Below, piece after piece: positions 40,699 through 48,233 of a DNA stretch of 64,000 nucleotides (position 1 is its first letter; the number at the start of each line of letters is the position of its first letter). This stretch comes from CAWDPQ01 sp963804245. Its GTDB lineage: Bacteria; Acidobacteriota; Vicinamibacteria; Vicinamibacterales; 2-12-FULL-66-21. The notes under the pieces are model-generated. The model searched no databases, was not told the origin of the DNA, and saw only the letters and a list, made by a program, of their open reading frames with translations. The stretch spans positions 124,001-188,000 of the forward strand of contig CAWDPQ010000008.1 of the NCBI GenBank assembly GCA_963804245.1, read 5' to 3'. A program made the translations under genes and the position numbers.

Positions 40699-40723
40699 AT
40701 CAAATCAGACACATCTGTTTGAT
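40699..40723. promoter_or_regulatory. AT-rich dyad, possible activator site
   Basis: ATCAAATCAGA, a CACA centre, then TCTGTTTGAT, an inverted repeat with one extra base in the left arm. It lies about 125-150 bp upstream of the sigma-54-like promoter, a normal distance for an enhancer-binding protein. The binding protein is not known; the NifA-like regulator at 13261-14817 is only one candidate. Confidence 0.45.
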
Positions 40724-40846
40724 TGATTTATCTACGATACAAAAAAGTAGGAATAGGGTTCGCCCCCGAATATCCCGAACTCGCGGATTGCGCGCTTTCC
40801 CGCCTGTTTTTGCTTGAACCGCACCAGTGCAATAGGGAGGCAGGCG

Positions 40847-40862
40847 TGGCGTTCGAATTGCT
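40847..40862 (+). promoter_or_regulatory. Candidate sigma-54 promoter of torF-glnD-glnB-amtB
   Basis: TGGCGTTCGAATTGCT has TGGC and TTGC with the GG and GC doublets at the exact -24/-12 spacing. It would give a 5' leader of about 230 nt before the TorF gene. The downstream genes are nitrogen-control genes and a sigma-54 activator is encoded in the same window, so the context agrees. One short match in a GC-rich genome can arise by chance. Confidence 0.5.
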
Positions 40863-41101
40863 CGTCGGAAAAGGCTGGGGCTACTTCTCCACGCGTTTGG
40901 CGACGGCAGCGGAAAAGCGCCCCAGGTGCTGGCAGTCAATTCGGTAGAACCGGCCTGCGCAGCGATCAGCACGATAGCACGTGGCCCGTGTCTCGTGCCC
41001 CTGCCCGGGCGGTCATAACAGGCGCCGATCGATCGGTCGATCGACGCCCCTGCGCGGCATGTCGCGTGTGCCGCGCAGCGTTCGAAGGCAGGGAGCAACT
41101 T

Positions 41102-42034
41102 ATGCGCAGGATCGCGGGTGTCTTGGTGATGGCCGGAGTGTTTCTCAGCGGAGGACTGGTGACGATAGGGGCGCAGCAGCAGGACCCGGCGGCGACGGCT
41201 CAGGCCGTGACAACGGCGGCCGCTCTCTCGCCGGCGCCACCGGCGGCGCCGCAGCCTCCCGCCGAAGAGCCGTCCCCCAAGCGGGTGACGACCGCGGCCG
41301 GATTCGATTTCGCGAGCGCTTACATGTTCCGCGGCATCTATCAGGAAGACCGCGGCGTCATCGCGCCGCCGTTCGTCGATGTCGGCGTGCTCGCCTACCA
41401 CGGAACCGGCGCGCTCAAGAGCGTGACCGTCAACGGCGGATTCTGGAACAGCCTCCACTCCGGACCGAGCGGCAACAGCGGCAAGGGCAGCCCGTGGTAC
41501 GAGGCCGACTACTACGGCGCGGTGACGTTCGCCTTCGGGAACTGGAAGCCAGGAGCGTTGTTCACCTCCTACACCAGCCCGAACGACGCCTTCAATTCAG
41601 TCCACGAGCTGGCGGCGGTCCTCGCTTACGACGACAGCGCAAGTCCGTTCCCGCTGTCACCCAAGGCCATCCTCGCCTTCGAGCTGAAAGGACAGGCCGA
41701 CGGCGGCGCCAACGAAGGCACGTATCTGGAGCTCGGCGTCCGCCCCGTCGTCAAGCTGACCGACACAGGCCGCTATCCGCTGAGCCTGGCGATTCCCGTC
41801 AAGCTCGGATTGAGCGCCAAGGACTACTACGAGGGGCCGACGGGCAGCAACGCGTTCGGCTACTTCGATACCGGCTTCATCGCCAGCGTGCCGCTGGCAT
41901 TCATGCCGTCGAAGACATCCTGGGAAGTGCACGGCGGCGTCGACTTCCTGTGGCTCGGTGACAACCTCCGACTGTTGAACCGCAGCGATCGCGTCAAACC
42001 TGTCGGTGTAATTGGGCTCAGTGTTACCTACTGA
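41102..42034 (+). CDS. TorF-family putative outer-membrane porin
   Basis: 310 residues with a signal peptide of about 25 residues (RRIAGVLVMAGVFLSGGLV, cleavage near GAQ), then a Pro/Ala-rich linker and a beta-rich domain. The domain start GFDFASAYMFRGIYQED matches the TorF/Gcw_chp type (GF-FASDY-FRGISQ). Proteins of this family are often encoded beside PII and amtB in Proteobacteria, so a nitrogen-related outer-membrane channel is likely. ATG 41102 has GGGAG 7 bases upstream. The last codons overlap the glnD start region. Confidence 0.72.
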   Translation: MRRIAGVLVMAGVFLSGGLVTIGAQQQDPAATAQAVTTAAALSPAPPAAPQPPAEEPSPKRVTTAAGFDFASAYMFRGIYQEDRGVIAPPFVDVGVLAYHGTGALKSVTVNGGFWNSLHSGPSGNSGKGSPWYEADYYGAVTFAFGNWKPGALFTSYTSPNDAFNSVHELAAVLAYDDSASPFPLSPKAILAFELKGQADGGANEGTYLELGVRPVVKLTDTGRYPLSLAIPVKLGLSAKDYYEGPTGSNAFGYFDTGFIASVPLAFMPSKTSWEVHGGVDFLWLGDNLRLLNRSDRVKPVGVIGLSVTY

Positions 42035-44669
42035 CGCAAGAGCTGTTCGTGCGGCCTCAGGCGACAAGCTCGCTCCGGAGCCCGGGGGGGCGGGAGCTCG
42101 CGAGCTCGGGAGTCCGACACCGGCACTCTCGCGCGGACAGCTGTCTGGAATGCTGGCTGCCGCGCGCCGCGATTTCATCGCGGAAGCGCGGCAGGGGCGC
42201 GGCGGGCGCGCGGCTCAGGCGGCCTACGCCGCGCAGATGGATGCCCTCGTACGGCAGCTTGTGGAAGCCGCGCGCAACCACACAAGCCAGGCACTGACGG
42301 TCTGCGCACTCGGCGGATACGGGCGCCGAACGCTGTGCCTGCACTCGGACGTCGATCTGCTGATCGTGTTCGAGAACGAACTGACGCGGGGAGAGGAACG
42401 ATTCGTCAACGCCGTGCTGCAGCCGCTCTGGGACCTGCAGCTCGTCGTCGGTCACCAGGTGCGAGAGCTTCGTGACTTCGACCATGACAATCCGGATCTG
42501 GAGAATCCCGAGTTCCTGATGGCTCTGCTCGACGCACGACCGATTGCCGGAGACGTCGCGCTCTTCGACCGCGTCCGTCCGAACCACGGCGCTCCGGGTG
42601 GCGAGCGCCAGGGCATGGTCGAGTCGTTGCTCGAGCTGATCGATCAGCGCCACGCACAGTTCAATCACACGCTCTATCAGCTGGAACCGGACATCAAGAG
42701 CGCCCCTGGCGGCCTTCGCGACATCGCCGTCTCGCGCTATCTCCGCGCGCTGCATCCGGAGGCGTTCGAAGGCGAGAGCCCGCGCGCGGCTGACACGCTG
42801 CAGGAAGCGGAGGAGTTCCTGCTGCGCGTCCGCGCGCTGCTGCACGTCGAAGCGGGCCGCGACGCCAATGTGTTGACCCACGAGCTTCAGGAGCGCGTCG
42901 CCGACGCTCTGAGCTGTGCCGGCGACGATGCCCACCGTCGCGTCGAGACGTTGATGGGGATGTACTTCCGTCACGCCCGGTCAACGGCGCGAGCGCTGTC
43001 CCGCTCACAGCGCGCCGTGAAACCGTCGGCAGCTCCCGCCGTGCAAAGGCTGGTCGGCCGGCAGTTCGAGATCGCCCACGACGGAATACGGTTCCTCGAC
43101 GTCGACGCCGCAGCCACGAAACCGTCGCTCTGGCTCGAGATTTTCCGCCTCGCGCTCGCGCACGGCTGCGCCGTCTCGGAGCAGGCGCTCGATTGCATCG
43201 AGCAGAACGTCGACCGGTATCGGGCGGAAGACTTCGCTGGTACCGAAGCCGAGCGCCAACAGCTGCGAAACCTCTTCTATCCGCGCCCGGGACTGTACGT
43301 GCGCCTCTCCGAGATGCACGATTGCGGGCTGCTCAATCGGATTCTGCCGGAGTTCGGCGGAATTCATGGCCGCGTCATCCGCGATTTCTACCACCGGTAC
43401 ACCGTCGACGAGCACACGCTGCTGACGATACGTGGCCTCGAGGGGCTTTGGAACCCGCCCGGCGCGTCGAGAAAGCGGTTCGGCACGATCCTCCGAGAGA
43501 TCCGATCGCCGGAGCTCCTCACCCTCGCGCTGATCCTGCACGACATCGGCAAGGTGCAGGACACCAATCACGCACAAGAGAGCGCGCGACTCGCGGTCTC
43601 CGTGCTCGATCGTTTCGATCTGCCGGAAGACGCTCGACACATGGTCGAGTTCCTGGTCCGCAATCACCTCGAGATGTCCAACGTCGCCTTCCGTCGCGAT
43701 CTCGACGATCCACAGATCCTCGAGCGCTTCGCCCACTTCGTGGGGACGGAAGAGCTGCTCAAGATGCTGTGCCTCATGACGCTCGTCGACGTGGAGGCCG
43801 TCAGCTCGACGACGCTCACATCGTGGAAAGAGGAGCTCCTGTGGCGGCTGTACGTGGACACGTACAACCACCTCACGCTCGGCTATGGCGACGAGTTGGT
43901 GCAGAGCGACCCCGCCGGCCTTGCCGTCGTCATCGCCGGACGGCCCGACGACATCTCGGAAGCTGAACTGACGCAGTTCCTCGGCGGACTGCCGCGGCGA
44001 TATCTCGCGCTGTTCGGCCTGGCGTCGATCTACCGCCACGTTCGGCTGGCGCGCGGAATCCACCGCGATGAGGTGCACACCGTTCTCGAAAACCATGACG
44101 ACGTCTGGGAGCTGACCATCGTCACGCTGGACAAGCCGTTCCTGTTCTCCAACGTCGCCGGCGTGCTGTCGTACTTCGGCATGGATATCCATCGCGGCCA
44201 GGCGATGACCACGCCCGAGGGACTCGTGCTCGATGTGTTCGAGTTCTCCGACGCCCAATCGTTCCTCCGCCAGAACCCCGGCGCGACGACGGAGATCTGC
44301 CGGATGCTGGATCGCGTCGTCGCGGGATGGATCGACGTGCCGACGTTGTTGCGCGGCCGTGTCGGCAGCGTGCTCTACCGCCGCCGGCTTCCCGAGCCGC
44401 CGCGGATTCATTTCGACAACGACCACTCGCGAAAGTACTCGGTGCTCGAGATCGTGGCGGATGACGGTCCCGGACTCTTGTACCGAATCAGCCGTGTGCT
44501 CTCGGAGCACGGCTGCGATCTCGACCTGGCGCTGATCGGCACCGAAGGAAGGAAGGCAATCGATGTACTGCACGTCACAAAGTCAGGCCGGAAGCTCGTC
44601 GAGACCGAACTGATGTTGCTGACCGAGGGTCTCGCACGCGTTCTGGAGGCACCTGATGAAACTCGTTAA
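42021..44669 (+). CDS. glnD: PII uridylyltransferase / uridylyl-removing enzyme
   Basis: Nitrogen sensor that uridylylates PII at low glutamine and removes UMP at high glutamine. About 882 residues. The nucleotidyltransferase domain has LGGYGRRTLCLHSDVDLLIV. The HD domain for UMP removal has LILHDIGKVQDTNHAQES. Two C-terminal ACT domains (from about WELTIVTLDKPFLFSNVAGV and from YSVLEIVADDGPGLLYRI) bind glutamine. The start is uncertain: GTG 42021 or TTG 42012, and the first 40 residues are encoded by a stretch containing a CCCGAG-type repeat, so the true start may be near ATG 42150. It overlaps glnB by 14 bp. Confidence 0.92.
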   Translation: MLPTDARAVRAASGDKLAPEPGGAGARELGSPTPALSRGQLSGMLAAARRDFIAEARQGRGGRAAQAAYAAQMDALVRQLVEAARNHTSQALTVCALGGYGRRTLCLHSDVDLLIVFENELTRGEERFVNAVLQPLWDLQLVVGHQVRELRDFDHDNPDLENPEFLMALLDARPIAGDVALFDRVRPNHGAPGGERQGMVESLLELIDQRHAQFNHTLYQLEPDIKSAPGGLRDIAVSRYLRALHPEAFEGESPRAADTLQEAEEFLLRVRALLHVEAGRDANVLTHELQERVADALSCAGDDAHRRVETLMGMYFRHARSTARALSRSQRAVKPSAAPAVQRLVGRQFEIAHDGIRFLDVDAAATKPSLWLEIFRLALAHGCAVSEQALDCIEQNVDRYRAEDFAGTEAERQQLRNLFYPRPGLYVRLSEMHDCGLLNRILPEFGGIHGRVIRDFYHRYTVDEHTLLTIRGLEGLWNPPGASRKRFGTILREIRSPELLTLALILHDIGKVQDTNHAQESARLAVSVLDRFDLPEDARHMVEFLVRNHLEMSNVAFRRDLDDPQILERFAHFVGTEELLKMLCLMTLVDVEAVSSTTLTSWKEELLWRLYVDTYNHLTLGYGDELVQSDPAGLAVVIAGRPDDISEAELTQFLGGLPRRYLALFGLASIYRHVRLARGIHRDEVHTVLENHDDVWELTIVTLDKPFLFSNVAGVLSYFGMDIHRGQAMTTPEGLVLDVFEFSDAQSFLRQNPGATTEICRMLDRVVAGWIDVPTLLRGRVGSVLYRRRLPEPPRIHFDNDHSRKYSVLEIVADDGPGLLYRISRVLSEHGCDLDLALIGTEGRKAIDVLHVTKSGRKLVETELMLLTEGLARVLEAPDETR

Positions 44670-44988
44670 GAGCATCGTCCGACCGAACAAGGTGGACGAC
44701 GTACGCGCCGCGCTGGAGAAGCTGAATCTGGGCGGCATGACGGTTACAGAAGTCCGTGGACATGGACGGCAGAAGGGTCATACCGCGATCTATCGGGGAA
44801 AGGAGTACGACGTCACGCTCTTGCCGAAAGTCTCAATCGAAGTCGTGGTGCACGATGACGTCGCGGAAGAAGTGATTAAAGCCATCATCGCCGCCGCACG
44901 AACCGGCGAAATCGGGGATGGCCGCGTGTTCGTGCTTCCGGTGGAGCACAGCTACAACATCCGAACTGGCGAACGGGACGCAAGTTAA
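44656..44988 (+). CDS. glnB: PII signal protein
   Basis: Trimeric nitrogen regulator of 110 residues. The T-loop reads GRQKGHTAIYRGKEYDVTLL with the uridylylation tyrosine at position 51 (KEY), and the C-terminal signature is TGEIGDGRVFVLPVE. It lies between its modifying enzyme GlnD and its membrane target AmtB, so it is GlnK-like by context, which would make it a gate for AmtB. The T-loop has Lys49 and Asp52 where E. coli has Ala and Met, a small variation. Confidence 0.94.
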   Translation: MKLVKSIVRPNKVDDVRAALEKLNLGGMTVTEVRGHGRQKGHTAIYRGKEYDVTLLPKVSIEVVVHDDVAEEVIKAIIAAARTGEIGDGRVFVLPVEHSYNIRTGERDAS

Positions 44989-45013
44989 TTGTTCTGACAC
45001 ATATCAGGAGTTC

Positions 45014-46414
45014 ATGGACATGAATACCAGATGCAGGGTGGTTCTTGGAGCGTTGGTATTGTTGGTGATGCCGTCCGTCGCGAGCGCCCAGACTGCGCCT
45101 CCCGCGATCAATCAGGCGGACACGGCGTGGATGCTGATCGCAACGGCGCTGGTGCTCCTGATGACTCCCGCGCTGGCATTTTTCTATGGCGGGCTGGTGC
45201 GGTCGAAAAACGCCCTGAACACGATGATGATGAGCGTCATTTCGCTCGGATTCGTCGGCATGCTGTGGGCCGTCGCCGGTTACTCGCTCGCGTTCGCGCC
45301 CGGCAACAATATCATCGGTGATCTGTCGCGCGTGTTCCTGCGCGGAGTGTCGATCGAACCGCAGGGAACCATCCCGCACGTCCTGTTCATGGCTTTTCAG
45401 GGCACCTTTGCCATCATCACCGCTGCCCTGATTTCCGGCGCCATCGTCGAGCGCATGAGATTCTCCGCCTACGTGGCATTCATCTCGCTGTGGGCGCTGT
45501 TCGTCTACAGCCCGATCTGCCACTGGGTCTGGGGCGGCGGATGGTTGGCCAAACTCGGCGCGCTGGACTTCGCCGGCGGCACCGTCGTTCACGTGAACGC
45601 GGCGATCGCCGCGCTGGTCGCGGCTCTGGTCGTCGGCAAGCGTCAGGAGTATCCATCCCCGCAGCTCATTCCGCACAACGTACCGTTTACGCTTCTTGGC
45701 GCCGGGCTGCTGTGGTTCGGCTGGTTTGGTTTCAACGCCGGCAGCGCGCTCGCGGCCAACAACATCGCCGGCCTGGCGTTCGTGACGACGATGCTCGCGC
45801 CGGCAGCGACGTTGGTGGTGTGGACGTTCCTGGACGGCCTGCGGTCGGGCCGGCCGACGGCAGTGGGCGCCGCGACAGCGATCGTGGTCGGCCTCGTGGC
45901 GGTGACGCCGGCGGCAGGCTTCATCAGCCCGATGAGCGCGATCGCGCTCGGCGGAATTGCCGCGGTCCCGAGCTACTTCATGCTGGTGTGGCGCGCGAAA
46001 ACGTCGCTCGATGATTCGCTCGACGTGGTTGCCGCGCACGGCGTCGGCGGCACGGTTGGCGCGCTGCTGACGGGTGTGTTCGCGGACAAAGCGCTCAACG
46101 GCGTCGCCGACGGGTTGCTGTTCGGCAACCCCGGTCAGCTTCTGATTCAGGGTACGGCCATCGCCGCGGCGATCGTCTACAGCGGCGGGGTCAGCTTCGC
46201 ATTGTTGAAGCTCATTTCGCTGGCGATTCCGCTGCGTGCGACGGTCGACGACGAGAACAGCGGTCTGGACATCAGCCTGCACGGTGAGGACGCCTACCCG
46301 CAGTCCGAGGGTGGAACAGCGTCGAGCCTGGGAATGCTCGTGGCGGATACGCCCGACGTTCGCAGGAAAGTCGAGCTGGATGCCTTCCGGGCGTCCTCGA
46401 CTTCGACGCCATAG
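45014..46414 (+). CDS. amtB: Ammonium transporter
   Basis: Inner-membrane ammonium channel of 466 residues with a cleavable signal peptide (RCRVVLGALVLLVMPSVASA) and 11 hydrophobic segments. Pore residues are recognisable in FMAFQGTFAIITAALISGAI, the first histidine in GGTVVHVNAAIAALVAALVV and the second in VVAAHGVGGTVGALLTGVFA. AGGAG precedes both ATG 45014 (3 bases) and ATG 45020 (9 bases), so the second start may be the real one. The C-terminus is longer than in E. coli and charged. The 25-bp gap to glnB supports co-transcription. Confidence 0.95.
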   Translation: MDMNTRCRVVLGALVLLVMPSVASAQTAPPAINQADTAWMLIATALVLLMTPALAFFYGGLVRSKNALNTMMMSVISLGFVGMLWAVAGYSLAFAPGNNIIGDLSRVFLRGVSIEPQGTIPHVLFMAFQGTFAIITAALISGAIVERMRFSAYVAFISLWALFVYSPICHWVWGGGWLAKLGALDFAGGTVVHVNAAIAALVAALVVGKRQEYPSPQLIPHNVPFTLLGAGLLWFGWFGFNAGSALAANNIAGLAFVTTMLAPAATLVVWTFLDGLRSGRPTAVGAATAIVVGLVAVTPAAGFISPMSAIALGGIAAVPSYFMLVWRAKTSLDDSLDVVAAHGVGGTVGALLTGVFADKALNGVADGLLFGNPGQLLIQGTAIAAAIVYSGGVSFALLKLISLAIPLRATVDDENSGLDISLHGEDAYPQSEGGTASSLGMLVADTPDVRRKVELDAFRASSTSTP

Positions 46415-46428
46415 GGAGCGTTGGATAC

Positions 46429-46482
46429 GGGACAGTCCCCTTTTTGCGGAAGTGTCCGTTTTCGCAAAAAGGGGACTGTCCC
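46429..46482. repeat. GGGACAGTCCCC inverted-repeat element
   Basis: Perfect 20-bp arms (46429-46448 and 46463-46482) with a 14-base loop, reading GGGACAGTCCCCTTTTTGCG and its complement. It belongs to the same family as 14857-14898. It ends 12 bp before the -35 box of the met8 leader, and with its run of bases it could also terminate amtB transcription. Confidence 0.88.
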
Positions 46483-46493
46483 CCTTCCGGAAC

Positions 46494-46523
46494 TTGACAG
46501 GACCCCGCAGCACTCGGTAGTCT
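46494..46523 (+). promoter_or_regulatory. Promoter of met8 leader
   Basis: TTGACA (46494-46499), an 18-bp spacer, then TAGTCT (46518-46523). A GTG starts 6 bases and an in-frame ATG 12 bases after the -10 box. The layout matches the cysDNH leader promoter. Confidence 0.75.
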
Positions 46524-46529
46524 GCCTAT

Positions 46530-46616
46530 GTGAGCATGCGCCTGACCTGCGTCTGTTGTTGCCCGGCAGCCCGGGTGGCCGTCGCGGCCGAGGTCTTGCT
46601 CCGTAAACGATGCTGA
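46530..46616 (+). CDS. Polycysteine leader peptide of sirohaem/sulfite reductase operon
   Basis: A 26-codon frame from ATG 46536 (28 from the in-frame GTG 46530), reading MRLTCVCCCPAARVAV, then AAEVLLRKRC and TGA. Five cysteines, four of them clustered in CVCCC, with the last codon before the stop also Cys. RLTC matches the cysDNH leader. It is followed by an intrinsic terminator and then the met8 gene, so cysteine starvation would stall the ribosome at the cluster. The sequence GCCCGGCAG inside the coding part (46561-46569) is repeated in the terminator 5' arm (46650-46658), so the two could compete for the same partner. No Shine-Dalgarno is present. Confidence 0.8.
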   Translation: MSMRLTCVCCCPAARVAVAAEVLLRKRC

Positions 46617-46646
46617 CAGCGTAGAAACGATCAGCAGCAAGAAACC

Positions 46647-46689
46647 AAAGCCCGGCAGGCCAAACGGCCCTCCGGGCTTTCGCTTTTTC
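46647..46689 (+). terminator. Attenuator before met8
   Basis: Stem AAAGCCCGG with CCGGGCTTT (46647-46655 and 46672-46680) plus an inner GGCC pairing, followed by CGCTTTTTC. It lies between the polycysteine leader and met8, 12 bases before the met8 start. Confidence 0.85.
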
Positions 46690-46700
46690 AGGACGTTTTT

Positions 46701-47324
46701 ATGGCTGTCTTTCCAGTGTTTCTCAAGCTTGCGGGCCGACGCGTGGTGGTCGTCGGTGGCGGACCCGTCGCCGCCAGCAAGCTTCGCTCGCTCATCGACG
46801 CCGAGGCGTCGGTGACCGTGATTGCGCCCGAGGTTGTCGAGGCGATTGCCAGCGCGCCGGTCGAAGTCGTTCGCCGACCGTTCCGCGCGGAGGATCTTGA
46901 CGGTGCGTGGTACGTCGTGGCCGCGGCGCCTCCCGACGTGAACCGGGCCGTTGCTGCCGCGGCGCACGAGCGGAACCTGTTCGTGAACGCCGTCGACGAC
47001 CTCGAAAACGCCTCCGCGTACCTGGGCGCGGTGCTGCGACGGGCAGGTGTAACGATCGCCCTGTCGACGGATGGCGAGGCGCCGGCGCTGGTGGGCCTAA
47101 TGCGCGAAGCGCTTGAAGCCGTACTGCCCGACGATTTGGACACGTGGATGGAAACCGCGCGAGACGCGCGACGGCAGTGGCTGGCGGAGGGCATTCCGAT
47201 GGAGCAGCGACGCCCGCTGTTGCTTGAGGCGCTGGAAAAGCTGTACGAGAAGCGGTCCGCCGCTCAGTTGCCTCCGCGGAACGCGAATTTCGACGCTCTT
47301 TCGGCGAGCCGCACCACAGACTAG
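46701..47324 (+). CDS. Precorrin-2 dehydrogenase / sirohydrochlorin ferrochelatase
   Basis: Met8 or CysG-N type protein of 207 residues that finishes sirohaem. The NAD loop VVVVGGGPVAASKLRSLIDA is at the N-terminus, VNAVDDLENASAYLGAVLR contains the catalytic aspartate region, and STDGEAPALVGLMREALE is the dimerisation part. Together with the neighbouring cobA it supplies the prosthetic group for the downstream sulfite reductase. ATG 46701 has CAGGA 9 bases upstream. It is the first structural gene after the attenuator. Confidence 0.9.
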   Translation: MAVFPVFLKLAGRRVVVVGGGPVAASKLRSLIDAEASVTVIAPEVVEAIASAPVEVVRRPFRAEDLDGAWYVVAAAPPDVNRAVAAAAHERNLFVNAVDDLENASAYLGAVLRRAGVTIALSTDGEAPALVGLMREALEAVLPDDLDTWMETARDARRQWLAEGIPMEQRRPLLLEALEKLYEKRSAAQLPPRNANFDALSASRTTD

Positions 47325-47371
47325 GCGCGCACGGCGCGCCCGCCGGAGCGGGGCTAGGGGGCCCCGCGAGC

Positions 47372-47406
47372 GACGGCGATGGGGGGTCCGGCGGGGCGAA
47401 GCCCCC
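47372..47406. repeat. 35-bp dispersed GC-rich repeat, copy 2
   Basis: Inverted copy of 15951-15985 with one mismatch in 35 bases. It ends 14 bp before the cobA start codon, in the 96-bp gap after met8. Confidence 0.8.
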
Positions 47407-47420
47407 CGGTTGGGAGAACG

Positions 47421-48233
47421 ATGAGTCTACGCACGAACGATGGTCCGCTCGCTCCGGGGACGGTAGCGCTCGTTGGCGCGGGCCCCGGCGATCCGGATTT
47501 GCTGACACGCCGGGCCGAACGACGTCTGGCCGAAGCGGATCTCGTGCTTTACGACGCGCTGATCGATCCCGCGGTGCTCGACCTCGCACCGACGGCTCGT
47601 CGTGTTTACGTTGGAAAAAGGGCAGGGCGCCATTCGGTCTCTCAGGAGTTCATCAACAAGCTGATGGTTCGAGCCGCCCGCCGCGGGCAACGTGTCGTTC
47701 GCCTCAAGGGCGGCGACCCGTTCGTATTTGGCCGTGGCGGGGAAGAGGCGCTCGCGCTCGCGAACGCCGGTATTGCGTTCGAGATCGTGCCGGGCATCAG
47801 TTCCGCGGTGGCGGCTGCCGAGCTCGCGGGCATCCCGGTCACGCACCGATCGATGTCGGCGGGGTTCCTGGTCGTCTCCGGACATGCGGAATCGGCTTAC
47901 CGCGCTGCACTGGATTCGCTCGAACCGAACAGCATCACCGTGGTCGTGATGATGGGATTGGCGAGCGTCGAGAAGATCGCGTCGCTCCTCATCGACCGCG
48001 GATGGAACCCGCTCACGCCGGCTGCGGTGCTGCTGGGGGCGTCGACATCCGCGTCGGACGTCTGGACGCTCACGCTCGGTGAGTTGCGACGCGGTGTGGA
48101 TTTCGAAGAGACCACCCTGCCCGGGACCGTCGTCATCGGCGATGTCGTCGGTATTCGGGCGGCGCTGCTGCCCAAGTTTGCGGCGCCCGGCTCAGCCGAG
48201 CGAAAGGTGAGTTATGCACACCGGTCAAGATAG
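47421..48233 (+). CDS. cobA: Uroporphyrinogen-III C-methyltransferase
   Basis: SAM-dependent methylation of uroporphyrinogen III to precorrin-2 for sirohaem. 270 residues. VALVGAGPGDPDLLTRRAER opens the domain, then LVLYDALIDPAVLDLAP, RVVRLKGGDPFVFGRGGEEA, VPGISSAVAAAELAGIPVTH and the C-terminal PGTVVIGDVVGIR. ATG 47421 has GGGAG 6 bases upstream. It overlaps the sulfite reductase gene by 20 bp. Only the methyltransferase domain is present, and the Met8 activities are a separate gene. Confidence 0.94.
   Translation: MSLRTNDGPLAPGTVALVGAGPGDPDLLTRRAERRLAEADLVLYDALIDPAVLDLAPTARRVYVGKRAGRHSVSQEFINKLMVRAARRGQRVVRLKGGDPFVFGRGGEEALALANAGIAFEIVPGISSAVAAAELAGIPVTHRSMSAGFLVVSGHAESAYRAALDSLEPNSITVVVMMGLASVEKIASLLIDRGWNPLTPAAVLLGASTSASDVWTLTLGELRRGVDFEETTLPGTVVIGDVVGIRAALLPKFAAPGSAERKVSYAHRSR

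Larger units (their letters stand above)
40456..41101. other. 646-bp intergenic region between gltD and the TorF gene
   Basis: No gene is supported here. It contains an AT-rich dyad (40699-40723), a sigma-54-like promoter (40847-40862) and a GC-rich hairpin region at about 41030-41085. An open frame running in from 40814 lacks a signal or family match before the TorF start. I looked for a glutamine riboswitch and did not find a convincing one. Confidence 0.6.

Noticed and set aside
41030..41101. Glutamine-type riboswitch before the TorF gene
   Set aside because: A GC-rich hairpin is present but the conserved core was not recognised; a covariance search would decide.
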